Assembly (NCBI RefSeq): GCF_004345855.1
Contig: NZ_SLXN01000001.1
Span: 248,001 to 312,000, forward strand
Direction of reading: 5' to 3'
Length of the DNA: 64,000 nt
Origin: Sphingomonas sp. BK235
GTDB taxonomy: Bacteria > Pseudomonadota > Alphaproteobacteria > Sphingomonadales > Sphingomonadaceae
Numbering within the stretch: position 1 is the stretch's first letter; every line of letters begins with the position of its first letter. A model generated the notes under the pieces. The model was not told the origin of the DNA. It searched no databases and saw only the letters and a list, made by a program, of their open reading frames with translations. The position numbers and the translations under genes are program-made. This document shows, one piece after another, positions 55,030-62,935 of this stretch.

Positions 55030-55827
55030 TCAGCCGAATATCGCGACCGACTGGATCTGTTCGGCGACCGCGCGACCGGCCGCGTCCCGGATCGCCATCC
55101 GCTGCGACGAGCCGCCGTCGCGCGCGTGATCGGTGACCGCCTCGACCAGCCACCAGCCGTCCGCGCTCGCGGTGGCGGCGCCGAGCAGGTTGATCGTCCA
55201 GGTCATCGAGCTGACCGGCGCCCCCATGCCGAGCAGCCGCAGCGCGGCCGGAGGGAGGCAGTCGCCGATCGCGACCAGCTCGACCTCGGGGTGGAGCCCG
55301 TCGCGCTCCTCCAGCCGTGCCCAGCGGCGCCAGCTCGCGGGATCGTCCGCATCGGGCCGGTCGACGAAGGCGAAGTGACGCGTGAAGGCGACTTGGGGGT
55401 GGCCGCGCAGCACGACATCGTCGGGAGCGGGCGCCTCGACCGCGGGACCCCCGTCGCGCTCATGCGCCAGCGCGCCCGCGAGCGATCGCATGAACACGAA
55501 GGTGCAGCGCAGTCCCAGCCCCTGCGCCCCGCTCACCTCCGCCGCGACGAAGGCGGCGTTGCGCCCGCGGCGGAGCAGTCGCGCCTCGACCGTGATCGCC
55601 CCCGCGAGCGGACCGACGAAGGCGATCTGCGCCGAGCGGAGCGGCGGCAGCGCCTCCTCCACCTGTCGCGCGCAGTGCAGCGCGATCGCGCTCGACACGC
55701 CGCCATAGGCGGTGCGGCCTTGGAGCCAGTCGTCGGGAATGCTGCCGTGCCAGCGTGTCGCGGCGCCGTCGCGCGTCAGCGCCTCGAGCAGACGGGGCAG
55801 ACCGGTCGGGGAGGAGGGATCGTGCAT
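55030..55827 (-). CDS. Acyl-CoA thioesterase-like protein (double hotdog)
   Basis: The 265-residue product resembles TesB/DUF4442-like double-hotdog thioesterases: IPDDWLQGRTAYGGVSSAIA near the N-terminus, RSAQIAFVGPLAGAITVEAR, VSGAQGLGLRCTFVFMRS, and a C-terminal half with MTWTINLLGAA, DGWWLVEAVTDHARDGGSSQ and RMAIRDAAGR. Such enzymes hydrolyse acyl-CoA; the chain-length preference is unknown. Confidence 0.82.
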   Translation of the reverse strand: MHDPSSPTGLPRLLEALTRDGAATRWHGSIPDDWLQGRTAYGGVSSAIALHCARQVEEALPPLRSAQIAFVGPLAGAITVEARLLRRGRNAAFVAAEVSGAQGLGLRCTFVFMRSLAGALAHERDGGPAVEAPAPDDVVLRGHPQVAFTRHFAFVDRPDADDPASWRRWARLEERDGLHPEVELVAIGDCLPPAALRLLGMGAPVSSMTWTINLLGAATASADGWWLVEAVTDHARDGGSSQRMAIRDAAGRAVAEQIQSVAIFG

Positions 55828-55972
55828 CGCTCCAGGCTAGCCGCAGATGGCGGCGGATCAATGCCCGGCCGCGACCGCGCCGGTGCGGGTCGACAGAAGC
55901 TGGCGCCGCGGCGCGCGTTGCCCGCAGCACGCGCTATGATGAGGCACCGGGGCGAGAAATCGAGGAGCTGAC

Positions 55973-56476
55973 ATGAGGCGCACCCTGCTCGTGGTGGACA
56001 TACAGAACACCTATTTCTCGCGCGGCGCGCTGCCGCTGTGGCGCGCCGAGGCGGTGGAGGAGCGGATCGTGGCGGCGATCGGCGCGGCCCATGCAGCGGG
56101 CGACCAGGTGGTGCTGGTGCGCCACGTCAGCGCCGGCGGGCCCTTCGCCGAGGACGATCCCGGCAGCGTGGTGCGCCCCGCGATCATGGCGGCCGCGCCG
56201 GGTGCGCCGATCATCACCAAGAGCTTTCCCGACGCCTTCCAGGACACCGACCTCGGCGCACAGTTGCTCGACACCGGCGAGCTGCTGATCTGCGGCATGA
56301 TGACGCAGAATTGCGTGACCTATACCGCGCTGTCGGCGGAGGCGGCGCTGCTCGACCGGCGCGTGATCGCGGACCTGTGCACCGCCCCGACCGAGCTGGT
56401 GCATCAGATCGCGGTGGCGGCGCTCGCTTCCAAGATGCCGGTGGTCAATGCGGGCGATCTCTGGTCGCTGGGCTGA
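55973..56476 (+). CDS. Isochorismatase-like cysteine hydrolase
   Basis: The 167-residue protein shows the family triad: Asp in LLVVDIQNTYFSRGALPL, Lys in IITKSFPDAFQDTDL and the nucleophile Cys in CGMMTQNCVTYTALSAEAAL (quoted to 20). The family includes nicotinamidases and isochorismatases; the specific substrate cannot be assigned. It is divergent from the thioesterase gene. Confidence 0.88.
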   Translation: MRRTLLVVDIQNTYFSRGALPLWRAEAVEERIVAAIGAAHAAGDQVVLVRHVSAGGPFAEDDPGSVVRPAIMAAAPGAPIITKSFPDAFQDTDLGAQLLDTGELLICGMMTQNCVTYTALSAEAALLDRRVIADLCTAPTELVHQIAVAALASKMPVVNAGDLWSLG

Positions 56477-56586
56477 GCCGGCCAGGCCGACCCGCCCCCC
56501 GTCGTGGCGGGGCGTGGCCAGCTAACCGACACGACCCGCGGTGTCGGCGCCGCGGCCCGACCACGCTCTGGGCCGCGGCGGCGGCG

Positions 56587-57225
56587 TCAGGCGGGCGTCT
56601 GGACCGCAGCGGCGCGCTCATAGGCGCGCACCACCGCGGGGCGCTGCTTGATGCGCGCGTGCCACGCCGCGACATGCGGGAAGTCGTTGATGTCCTGCCC
56701 CTGCGGCTCGGGCAGGATCCAGGGGAAGCAGGCCATGTCCGCGATCGTATAAGCGTCGCCGGTGACATAGTCGCGCCCGGCGAGCTGGCGGTCGAGCACG
56801 CCGTACAGCCGGTGCGTCTCCTTGAGGTAGCGGTCGATCGCATAAGGGACGCGCTCGGGGGCGAAGCGAGTGAAATGATGGTTCTGTCCCAGCATCGGCC
56901 CGAGCCCGCCGACCTGCCACATCAGCCATTGCAGCACCTCGACGTGCGCGCGGGGCGTGGCGCCGCCGAACTGGCCGGTCTTGTGCGCGAGATACAGCAG
57001 GATCGCGCCGCTCTCGAAGACGCTGATCGGTGCGCCGCCGTCGCTGGGGGCGTGGTCGACGATCGCGGGCATCTTGTTGTTGGGTGAGATCGCCAGGAAC
57101 TCGGGGCGGAACTGGTCACCCTTGCCGATATCGACCGGGTGGATCGCATAGTCGATCCCCGCCTCCTCGAGGAAGATGGTGATCTTGTGGCCGTTGGGCG
57201 TGGGCCAGTAATGCAGGTCGATCAT
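56587..57225 (-). CDS. Glutathione S-transferase, YfcG/Nu-class-like
   Basis: ATG 57225 overlaps the stop of the MFS gene (ATGA). The 212-residue product starts MIDLHYWPTPNGHKITIFLE, the pattern of YghU/YfcG-type GSTs that act as disulfide reductases. It continues with SPNNKMPAIVDHAP, FESGAILLYLAHKTGQF and GDAYTIADMACFPWI. Coupling to a multidrug-type MFS gene suggests a detoxification pair. Confidence 0.92.
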   Translation of the reverse strand: MIDLHYWPTPNGHKITIFLEEAGIDYAIHPVDIGKGDQFRPEFLAISPNNKMPAIVDHAPSDGGAPISVFESGAILLYLAHKTGQFGGATPRAHVEVLQWLMWQVGGLGPMLGQNHHFTRFAPERVPYAIDRYLKETHRLYGVLDRQLAGRDYVTGDAYTIADMACFPWILPEPQGQDINDFPHVAAWHARIKQRPAVVRAYERAAAVQTPA

Positions 57226-58442
57226 CGCGCGTCTCCGTTGTCGCGGCCAAGCTTGGGGACGCCGACCGCCACGATCAATGCCGCGGCACCGATCAGGGTC
57301 GCCGCGACCAGAAACGCCAGCCCGTCCATCCCGCGGCGCGCGCCCCAGGCGAGGCTCTGCGCCGCGATCAGCGGGCCGAACACCGCCGCGACCGAGTTCA
57401 TGCTGCCCAACCCACCTTGGAGCGCGCCCTGCCGCGACGCGTCGACCAGCCGGCTGAGCAGCCCATTCATCGCGGGCCAGGCCAGGGCACCCAATGCCCC
57501 GACGACGAAGAAGGCATAGACCTGCCAGCCCTGCGTGACGAAGGCATAAGCGAACAAGGTCGCCGCCCCCGCGATCAGCCCGATCAGCGCCGCCCCGCGC
57601 TCGCCCAGCCGCTCCACCGCGCGGCGCGTGAGCAGGAGCTGGACGAGGAGCTGGAGGAAGCCGACCCAGGCGAGGCTCCACCCGATCGCCGCCGCGCTCC
57701 AGCCGAAGCGCAGCGTCGCCCAGAAGCTCCACACCGCGGGATAGACGATGCCGCCGAGCTGCCACAGGAACCAGGCGACCAGCAGCGGCGCGGCGTTGCC
57801 CGCGGCGAACAGCGGGCGGAAGGCACCGATCACATGCGCGTCGCGCAGGCGAAACGCGCGGCGGTTGGCGGGGTCGAGCGTCTCGGGGAGGAAGAGCAGC
57901 ATCGCCGCGGCATTGGCCGCGGCGAGCGCGGCGGCGAGCGCGAAGGGCGCGCGCGGCCCCCAATGCGCGACCAACCCGCCCAGCGCGGGGCCGATCACGA
58001 AGCCGATCCCGAACGCCGCACCGAGCAGGCCATAACCCGCGGCCCGCTGCTCGGGCGGGGTGACGTCCGCGATCACCGCGCCCGCGGGGCCGTAGCTCGC
58101 CCCCGCGATCCCCGCGATGACGCGGCCGAGGAACAGCCATGCCAGCGACGGCGCCGCCGCCATCAGCGCGTAATCGAGCGCGAAGGCGACCATCGCGGCG
58201 ACCAGCACGGGCCGCCGGCCGAAGCGGTCGCCGAGATTGCCCAAGACCGGCCCGGCGACGAACTGCGCCAGCGCGAAGGCGGCCAGCATCCACCCCCCGA
58301 TCACCGTCGCATGCGCCAGATCGGTGTGGCCCAGCGCGGTGATGAGCCCCGGCAGGACGGGCATGACGATGCCGAAGCCGATCACGTCCACGGTCACCGC
58401 GGCGAGTACGATCGGGACAGCGCGGTGCTTGGGCCGGAACAT
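57222..58442 (-). CDS. MFS transporter, TetA-like drug/H+ antiporter family
   Basis: ATG 58442 (MFRPKHRAVPIVLAAVTVDV) is chosen over the longer frame. The 406-residue protein has 12 predicted helices, the TetA-type start VIGFGIVMPVLPGL, the loop 2-3 motif GNLGDRFGRRPVL and GRVIAGIAGASYGPAGAVIA with the helix 5 antiporter pattern GIGFVIGPALGG. The family includes tetracycline exporters; actual tetracycline resistance is not implied. Confidence 0.88.
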   Translation of the reverse strand: MFRPKHRAVPIVLAAVTVDVIGFGIVMPVLPGLITALGHTDLAHATVIGGWMLAAFALAQFVAGPVLGNLGDRFGRRPVLVAAMVAFALDYALMAAAPSLAWLFLGRVIAGIAGASYGPAGAVIADVTPPEQRAAGYGLLGAAFGIGFVIGPALGGLVAHWGPRAPFALAAALAAANAAAMLLFLPETLDPANRRAFRLRDAHVIGAFRPLFAAGNAAPLLVAWFLWQLGGIVYPAVWSFWATLRFGWSAAAIGWSLAWVGFLQLLVQLLLTRRAVERLGERGAALIGLIAGAATLFAYAFVTQGWQVYAFFVVGALGALAWPAMNGLLSRLVDASRQGALQGGLGSMNSVAAVFGPLIAAQSLAWGARRGMDGLAFLVAATLIGAAALIVAVGVPKLGRDNGDAR

Positions 58443-58601
58443 AATTAAATTATAGCGGGGCCGGCCGCGGCTGTCGCGCGCGGGCGTGGCGACCATCTCG
58501 CTGATCTATGTGCGCTTATTGTGGTTCGTTCCGGGACAAACACTTGCAGGACGGCGTGACCGCGGTAAGGACGTGTAAATAAGGGTCGCTGGGGGGCGCC
58601 A

Positions 58602-59444
58602 ATGGGGGATCAGGAAAGCGTCGGCGTCGCTTACCACCGGCCGAGCGAGGCATTGGCCCGCTACGTCACGGGGTATCACCGCTTCGCCGCGCCGGTCATG
58701 CCGGGGCACATCTTCCACGACGCCTTCTTCCCGAGCGTGGCGACGATCCGCGTCTCGCTCGCCGGAACGCCGCCCTGGTCGATGCGCGTCGGCAGCCGCC
58801 ATTACGATCCGATGCCGTCGGTCGCGCTGACCGGGCCGAGCAGCTATGCCGGCTATGTCAGCGGCTCCGGGGGCACGCTGGTGGGCGCGGGGCTGCTGCC
58901 GTTCGGCTGGGCGCAGATGTTCGGCGGCGACGTGTCGCGGCTGTCGAACCGCGTGATCCCGCTGGAGGAACTCGATCCCGGCGCCGAGTCGCTGCGCACC
59001 GCGCTCGAATCGGGCGAATCCTTCCATCAGGTATTTGATTCGTGGCTGGAGGCGCGGTTGCAGCGTCGCCCGCCGGCGGACCCGCGGATCGACCGGCTCT
59101 GCGCGCTGCTGCGCGATCCCGGAACGACGCGGATCGAGGCGGTGGCGGAGATGCTGGAGATGACACCGCGCGCGCTGGCGGCGCTGACGCGGTTCAGCTT
59201 CGGCTTCACCCCCAAGCTGCTGTTGCGCCGCACGCGCTTCCTGCGCGCGGTCAGCGCGGTGCTGACCGAGCCCGAGGCGGCGCCCGCCGCGCTCGAACAG
59301 GCGGGCTATTGGGACCGGTCGCACTTTCTGCGCGACAGTCATCTGTTCCTGGGCTGCTCGGTGCGAGAATTCTCGCGGCGGCGCGGCCCGCACAACCAGC
59401 TCGCGATCCGCGCGCGTACCGAGGCGCTCGGCACGCCGGTGTAG
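58602..59444 (+). CDS. AraC-family transcriptional regulator
   Basis: The 280-residue product has a DUF6597-like N-terminal half (SEALARYVTGYHRFAAPVMP, GPSSYAGYVSGSGGTLVGAG, MFGGDVSRLSNRVIPLEE). A C-terminal HTH_18 region follows (RIEAVAEMLEMTPRALAALT, FGFTPKLLLRRTRFLRAV, AGYWDRSHFLRDSHLFLGCS). No ligand is evident. It is divergent from the TetA-like gene 160 nt away and could regulate it. Confidence 0.87.
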   Translation: MGDQESVGVAYHRPSEALARYVTGYHRFAAPVMPGHIFHDAFFPSVATIRVSLAGTPPWSMRVGSRHYDPMPSVALTGPSSYAGYVSGSGGTLVGAGLLPFGWAQMFGGDVSRLSNRVIPLEELDPGAESLRTALESGESFHQVFDSWLEARLQRRPPADPRIDRLCALLRDPGTTRIEAVAEMLEMTPRALAALTRFSFGFTPKLLLRRTRFLRAVSAVLTEPEAAPAALEQAGYWDRSHFLRDSHLFLGCSVREFSRRRGPHNQLAIRARTEALGTPV

Positions 59445-59820
59445 CGCGTTGCGGCGCGCCTTCACCGACGGGACTGCGATGTGTCGTATCGTCGGGTGCA
59501 GACTTGGCGGCCCTGGTTGAGAAGTGTCCCTTCCCCAATCCTTCCGTCATCCCGGACTTGGTCCGGGATCCACCGTGCCGCGAGAGCAACGCGGGCGGCT
59601 CTCGCGGCGCGATGGATCCCGGGTCAAGCCCGGGATGACGGGTGGAGCTAGCCGCGCCCGCGACAATGAACCTTTTGGGTTCGGACCCGTGGATCCCGGA
59701 ACAAGTCCGGGATGACGGAAGGTGAAAAGCGTTCCCGGCGGTCCGAAGTGCGGTGCCTGCAGGCAAGGATCGGTCAGACGTCGCTCCAGCCAAGTCGCGC
59801 CGCGCCGTCCCGCGCCTCGC
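59445..59820. other. Intergenic stretch with dispersed hairpin repeats
   Basis: This 376-nt gap between the convergent AraC and TetR genes holds three arms of the CGTCATCCCGGACTTG family. A facing pair spans 59545-59642, and a further arm at about 59690-59717 has the inverted orientation (GGATCCCGGAACAAGTCCGG). No coding potential was recognised. Confidence 0.65.
59545..59717. repeat. Cluster of three dispersed-hairpin arms
   Basis: Arms begin CGTCATCCCGGACTTGGTCC (59545), GGATCCCGGGTCAAGCCCGG (about 59613) and GGATCCCGGAACAAGTCCGG (about 59692). The first and second face each other and the third repeats the second. They match the element at 3903-3999. Confidence 0.75.
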
Positions 59821-61056
59821 TCACTCCCCCAGCAGACGATCGTCGAACATCCCGAACAGCAAGGTCGAGGCGTAGAGGCCGACCGCGCGCTCGCGCGGCA
59901 TGGTCGCGGCCCATTTGCGCATGTCGAAGGCGGCGTTGAGCAGCGCCATCAGCGCCTGGCTCGCGATCAGGCTGTCGACCGCGCGGATCGTCCCCTCCGC
60001 GGCCCCGTCCATCAGCGTGCCGGCGAAGCGCCGCGCGATCCGGGTGGAGCGATCGACCATCTGCTGGCGCTCGCCCGGCGGCAGGCCGCTCAGCGCGGTG
60101 GTGCGCAGCAGCGAGCCGCTGTCGGAGAATTGCACCCCCACCAGCGTCGCCACCGCGTCGCACAGCCGCTGCCAATGCGTGCCGCCGCGCGCATCGGCGC
60201 TGCGCTGCGCCGCCGCGATCGTGTCGAAGCTGCGGCGGTAACAGGCCGCGACCAGATCGTCCTTGGCGTCGAGATGGTGGTAGAAGCTGCCCTTGGTCAC
60301 GTTGAGCTCGGAGGCGATCCGCTGCACCGAGGCGCCGCGATAGCCCAGCTCGTTGATCAGCCGCGTCGCCGCCAGCAGGAAGGCGTCGCGCCCCGGCACC
60401 GCATCGTCCTGCTCGAGCGTCAGCGGCCGCGGCGCCCAGCGTGCGTCCGCGCCGGCGAGGCCGTGGCGGAACAGGTCCATCAGCCGCTCGGCGGCGCGCG
60501 GATATTGGTCGGCGTCGTAGCGCGGCAGCCAGGCCGGCAGCCAGAACATATTCTCCAGCAGCACGTGCGCGCGCGCGCCGGCGAGGTCGACCGCGCCGCG
60601 CGCGCGCTGCTCGCCCCATAAAGCGCGGGTGCGGCGGAACACCTCGCGCCACCGCGCCATCAGCCGCGCGCGCACCGGCTCGTCCATCGCGCGCAGGTCC
60701 GACAGCACCGCGAAGGCGCGTTCCTCGCCGCGCTCGATCCGGGCGAGCCGGACCATGTTGAGCGTGACGAACCGCTCGACCCGCGCGACCGGATCGGGCG
60801 GCGCGGCGGCCTCGTCGAGCATGGCGAGCAGATAGTCGAGCGTATGCTCGAACGCGGCGGCGGCGAGATCCTCCTTGCGCTTGAAATAATAGGTCACGCT
60901 GGTCGTGTTGAGCCCGACGCGGCGCGCCACGTCGGCGAAGGTCATGCCCTTCGCGCTCTGCTCGTTGATCGCCTCGGCGGCGGCGGCCAGGATCGCCTCG
61001 CGCTTCTCGCGGAAGCGGCGGGTGGCGCTGGCATCGTCGGTCCTCACTTCCCCCAT
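59821..61056 (-). CDS. Tandem double TetR-family regulator
   Basis: One 411-residue polypeptide contains two complete TetR units. The first (about 12-205) has an HTH ending in MTFADVARRVGLNTTSVTYY then FKRKEDLAAAAFEH. The second (about 217-411) has an HTH with GASVQRIASELNVTKGSFYH then HLDAKDDLVAACYRRSF. Each is followed by an all-alpha ligand/dimer region. The frame runs through without a break, so this is a fusion, not two genes. It is divergent from an acyl-CoA dehydrogenase gene, with a perfect palindrome between them, so repression of that gene by an acyl-CoA-responsive regulator is inferred. Confidence 0.9.
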   Translation of the reverse strand: MGEVRTDDASATRRFREKREAILAAAAEAINEQSAKGMTFADVARRVGLNTTSVTYYFKRKEDLAAAAFEHTLDYLLAMLDEAAAPPDPVARVERFVTLNMVRLARIERGEERAFAVLSDLRAMDEPVRARLMARWREVFRRTRALWGEQRARGAVDLAGARAHVLLENMFWLPAWLPRYDADQYPRAAERLMDLFRHGLAGADARWAPRPLTLEQDDAVPGRDAFLLAATRLINELGYRGASVQRIASELNVTKGSFYHHLDAKDDLVAACYRRSFDTIAAAQRSADARGGTHWQRLCDAVATLVGVQFSDSGSLLRTTALSGLPPGERQQMVDRSTRIARRFAGTLMDGAAEGTIRAVDSLIASQALMALLNAAFDMRKWAATMPRERAVGLYASTLLFGMFDDRLLGE

Positions 61057-61145
61057 CGTCAGGAGGTTAGCACGCTGCTTTCGAAGATACAGTCCCTTTT
61101 CCGCTGTCGCGGATCAGCGGAGCGGCGGCGCGACGAACCGCGCTT

Positions 61146-61161
61146 TACCGAATAATCGGTA
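61146..61161. promoter_or_regulatory. Perfect palindrome, likely TetR operator
   Basis: TACCGA-ATAA-TCGGTA is an exact inverted repeat in the 144-nt divergent region between the double TetR gene and the acyl-CoA dehydrogenase gene, 40 nt before the dehydrogenase start. Size and symmetry fit a TetR-family operator. Confidence 0.65.
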
Positions 61162-61200
61162 TGGCCTAAGCCGGTCGCGCGAGAGAAGGAGAGGGTGGCG

Positions 61201-62487
61201 ATGGACTTCACGCTGAGCGAGCGCGAGACCTATTTCCGCGACCGGGTGCGCGCCTTCATCGCCCGCCATATCGCACCGCGCGACCATGAATATGAGCAGC
61301 AGCTCGCGAGCGGCGAGCGCTGGAAGGTCGTGCCCGTGATCGAGGAGGTCAAGCGCGCGGCCAAGGCCGAGGGGCTGTGGAACTTCTTCATGCCGCCGCA
61401 CTCGGGGCAGCAGCATGTCGACGACACCTTCGCGTTCGAGGGCGAGCAACTGACCAACCTCGAATATGCTTTGTGCGCCGAGGAGATGGGGCGGATCGGC
61501 TGGGCCAGCGAGTGTTTCAACTGCTCCGCGCCCGACACCGGCAACATGGAGGTGCTCCACCGCTACGGCACGCGCGCGCAGAAGGAGGCGTGGCTGCGCC
61601 CGCTGATGGAGGGCGAGATCCGCTCGGTCTTCCTGATGACCGAGCCCGCGGTCGCCTCGTCCGACGCGACCAACATCGAGACGCGGATCGAGCGCGACGG
61701 CGATCACTACGTCATCAACGGGCGCAAATGGTGGTCGTCGGGGGTGGGCGATCCGCGTTGCAGGATCGGTATCCTGATGGGCAAGACCAGCCTCGAGGGC
61801 TCGCGCCACCAGCAGCAGAGCCAGGTGCTGGTGCCGCTCGACACACCCGGCGTGAAGGTGGAGCGGCTGCTCTCGGTCTACGGCTATGATCACGCGCCGC
61901 ACGGCCACGGCGAGGTGAGCTTCACCGACGTGCGCGTGCCGGTGGAGAATGTCCTGCTGGGCGAGGGGCGCGGCTTCGAGATCGCGCAGGGGCGGCTCGG
62001 GCCGGGGCGGATCCACCATTGCATGCGCACGATCGGGGTCGCCGAGGTGGCGATCGAGAAGATGGCGCGGCGGCTGCTCGCCCGCGTCGCCTTCGGCAAG
62101 CGCATCGCCGATCACAGCGTGTGGGAGCAGCGGATCGCGCGCGCGCGGATCGACATCGAGATGACGCGGCTGCTCTGCCTCAAGGCCGCGGACATGATGG
62201 ACAAGGCGGGCAATAAGGCGGCGCAGCAGGAGATCGCGATGATCAAGGTGCAGGCGCCGACGATGGCGTTGCAGATCCTCGACGACGCGATCCAGGCGTT
62301 CGGCGGCGCCGGCGTGGCGGAGGACGCCGGTCTGGCGCACGCCTGGGCCTCGATGCGGACGCTGCGCTTCGCCGACGGGCCGGACGAGGTGCATTGTCGC
62401 GCGATCGCGCGGCACGAGTTCGGGAAATATGGCGAGGTGGGCGGGCGCGGTGCGCCGTCGAGCGGCGACGTCGGGGTGAGCCGGTGA
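61201..62487 (+). CDS. Acyl-CoA dehydrogenase (ACAD10/11-like)
   Basis: ATG 61201 is chosen over GTG 61195 because AAGGAGAGG lies at better distance. The 428-residue flavoprotein shows [94 protein letters not shown] and [17 protein letters not shown]. These are typical of the ACAD10/11-like group, often linked to branched or hydroxylated acyl-CoAs. It is probably controlled by the divergent TetR protein. Confidence 0.92.
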   Translation: MDFTLSERETYFRDRVRAFIARHIAPRDHEYEQQLASGERWKVVPVIEEVKRAAKAEGLWNFFMPPHSGQQHVDDTFAFEGEQLTNLEYALCAEEMGRIGWASECFNCSAPDTGNMEVLHRYGTRAQKEAWLRPLMEGEIRSVFLMTEPAVASSDATNIETRIERDGDHYVINGRKWWSSGVGDPRCRIGILMGKTSLEGSRHQQQSQVLVPLDTPGVKVERLLSVYGYDHAPHGHGEVSFTDVRVPVENVLLGEGRGFEIAQGRLGPGRIHHCMRTIGVAEVAIEKMARRLLARVAFGKRIADHSVWEQRIARARIDIEMTRLLCLKAADMMDKAGNKAAQQEIAMIKVQAPTMALQILDDAIQAFGGAGVAEDAGLAHAWASMRTLRFADGPDEVHCRAIARHEFGKYGEVGGRGAPSSGDVGVSR

Positions 62488-62935
62488 GGGGGGTGAGGGC
62501 GGGCGGCCTCTCGTCCGCCTTGCGTCGTGGTGAATTCGTTGTTGGGTCTATCGCAGAGCGATCATCCGGGGTGGGCAGGTGCGCCGTCCTCCCCCACTGG
62601 CGTCATCCTGAACTTGTTTCAGGATCCACCGTCCCGCGAGCGCCGCAGGACCTGAGTGCGCGGCACCGTGGATCCCGAAACGAGTTCGGGATGACGGCAG
62701 GGCGGGGGGCGGGGGTGCCTCGCCACCCTCCGCGAGCGCCGCGTGATCCGAGTGCGCGGCACCGTGGATCCCGAAATGAGTTCGGGATGACGGCGAGGCG
62801 GGAGGCGAGGGTGCCTCGCCACCCTCCGCGAGCGCCGCAAGACCTGAGTATGCGGCACCGTGGATCCCGAAACGAGTTCGAGATGACGGCAGGGCGGGGG
62901 GCGGGGGTGCCTCGCCAGCCCCGCGGTGGTCGCCC
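62488..62935. other. Intergenic stretch dominated by tandem repeats
   Basis: This 448-nt gap between the acyl-CoA dehydrogenase and alcohol dehydrogenase genes has about 110 nt without features, then a hairpin arm at 62601, then the 96-bp tandem array. Frames crossing it translate the repeat and show no family resemblance. Confidence 0.65.
62636..62917. repeat. Three tandem copies of a 96-bp unit carrying the dispersed hairpin arm
   Basis: Copies start at 62636, 62732 and 62828, exactly 96 nt apart, each opening GCGAGCGCCGC. Each carries GCGGCACCGTGGATCCCGAA, then GAGTTCGGGATGACGGC, then a G-rich tract and TGCCTCGCCA. The third copy is truncated at about 62917. A facing arm CGTCATCCTGAACTTG lies just before at 62601. 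The copies differ by a few substitutions. Confidence 0.88.

Noticed and set aside
57222..58442. Tetracycline resistance determinant
   Set aside because: Only the broad TetA-like MFS family can be read; no TetR partner or mobile element adjoins it, so a drug phenotype is not supported.
62636..62917. Regularly spaced repeats as a CRISPR array
   Set aside because: The whole 96-nt unit is repeated, with no unique spacers, and no cas genes are present.
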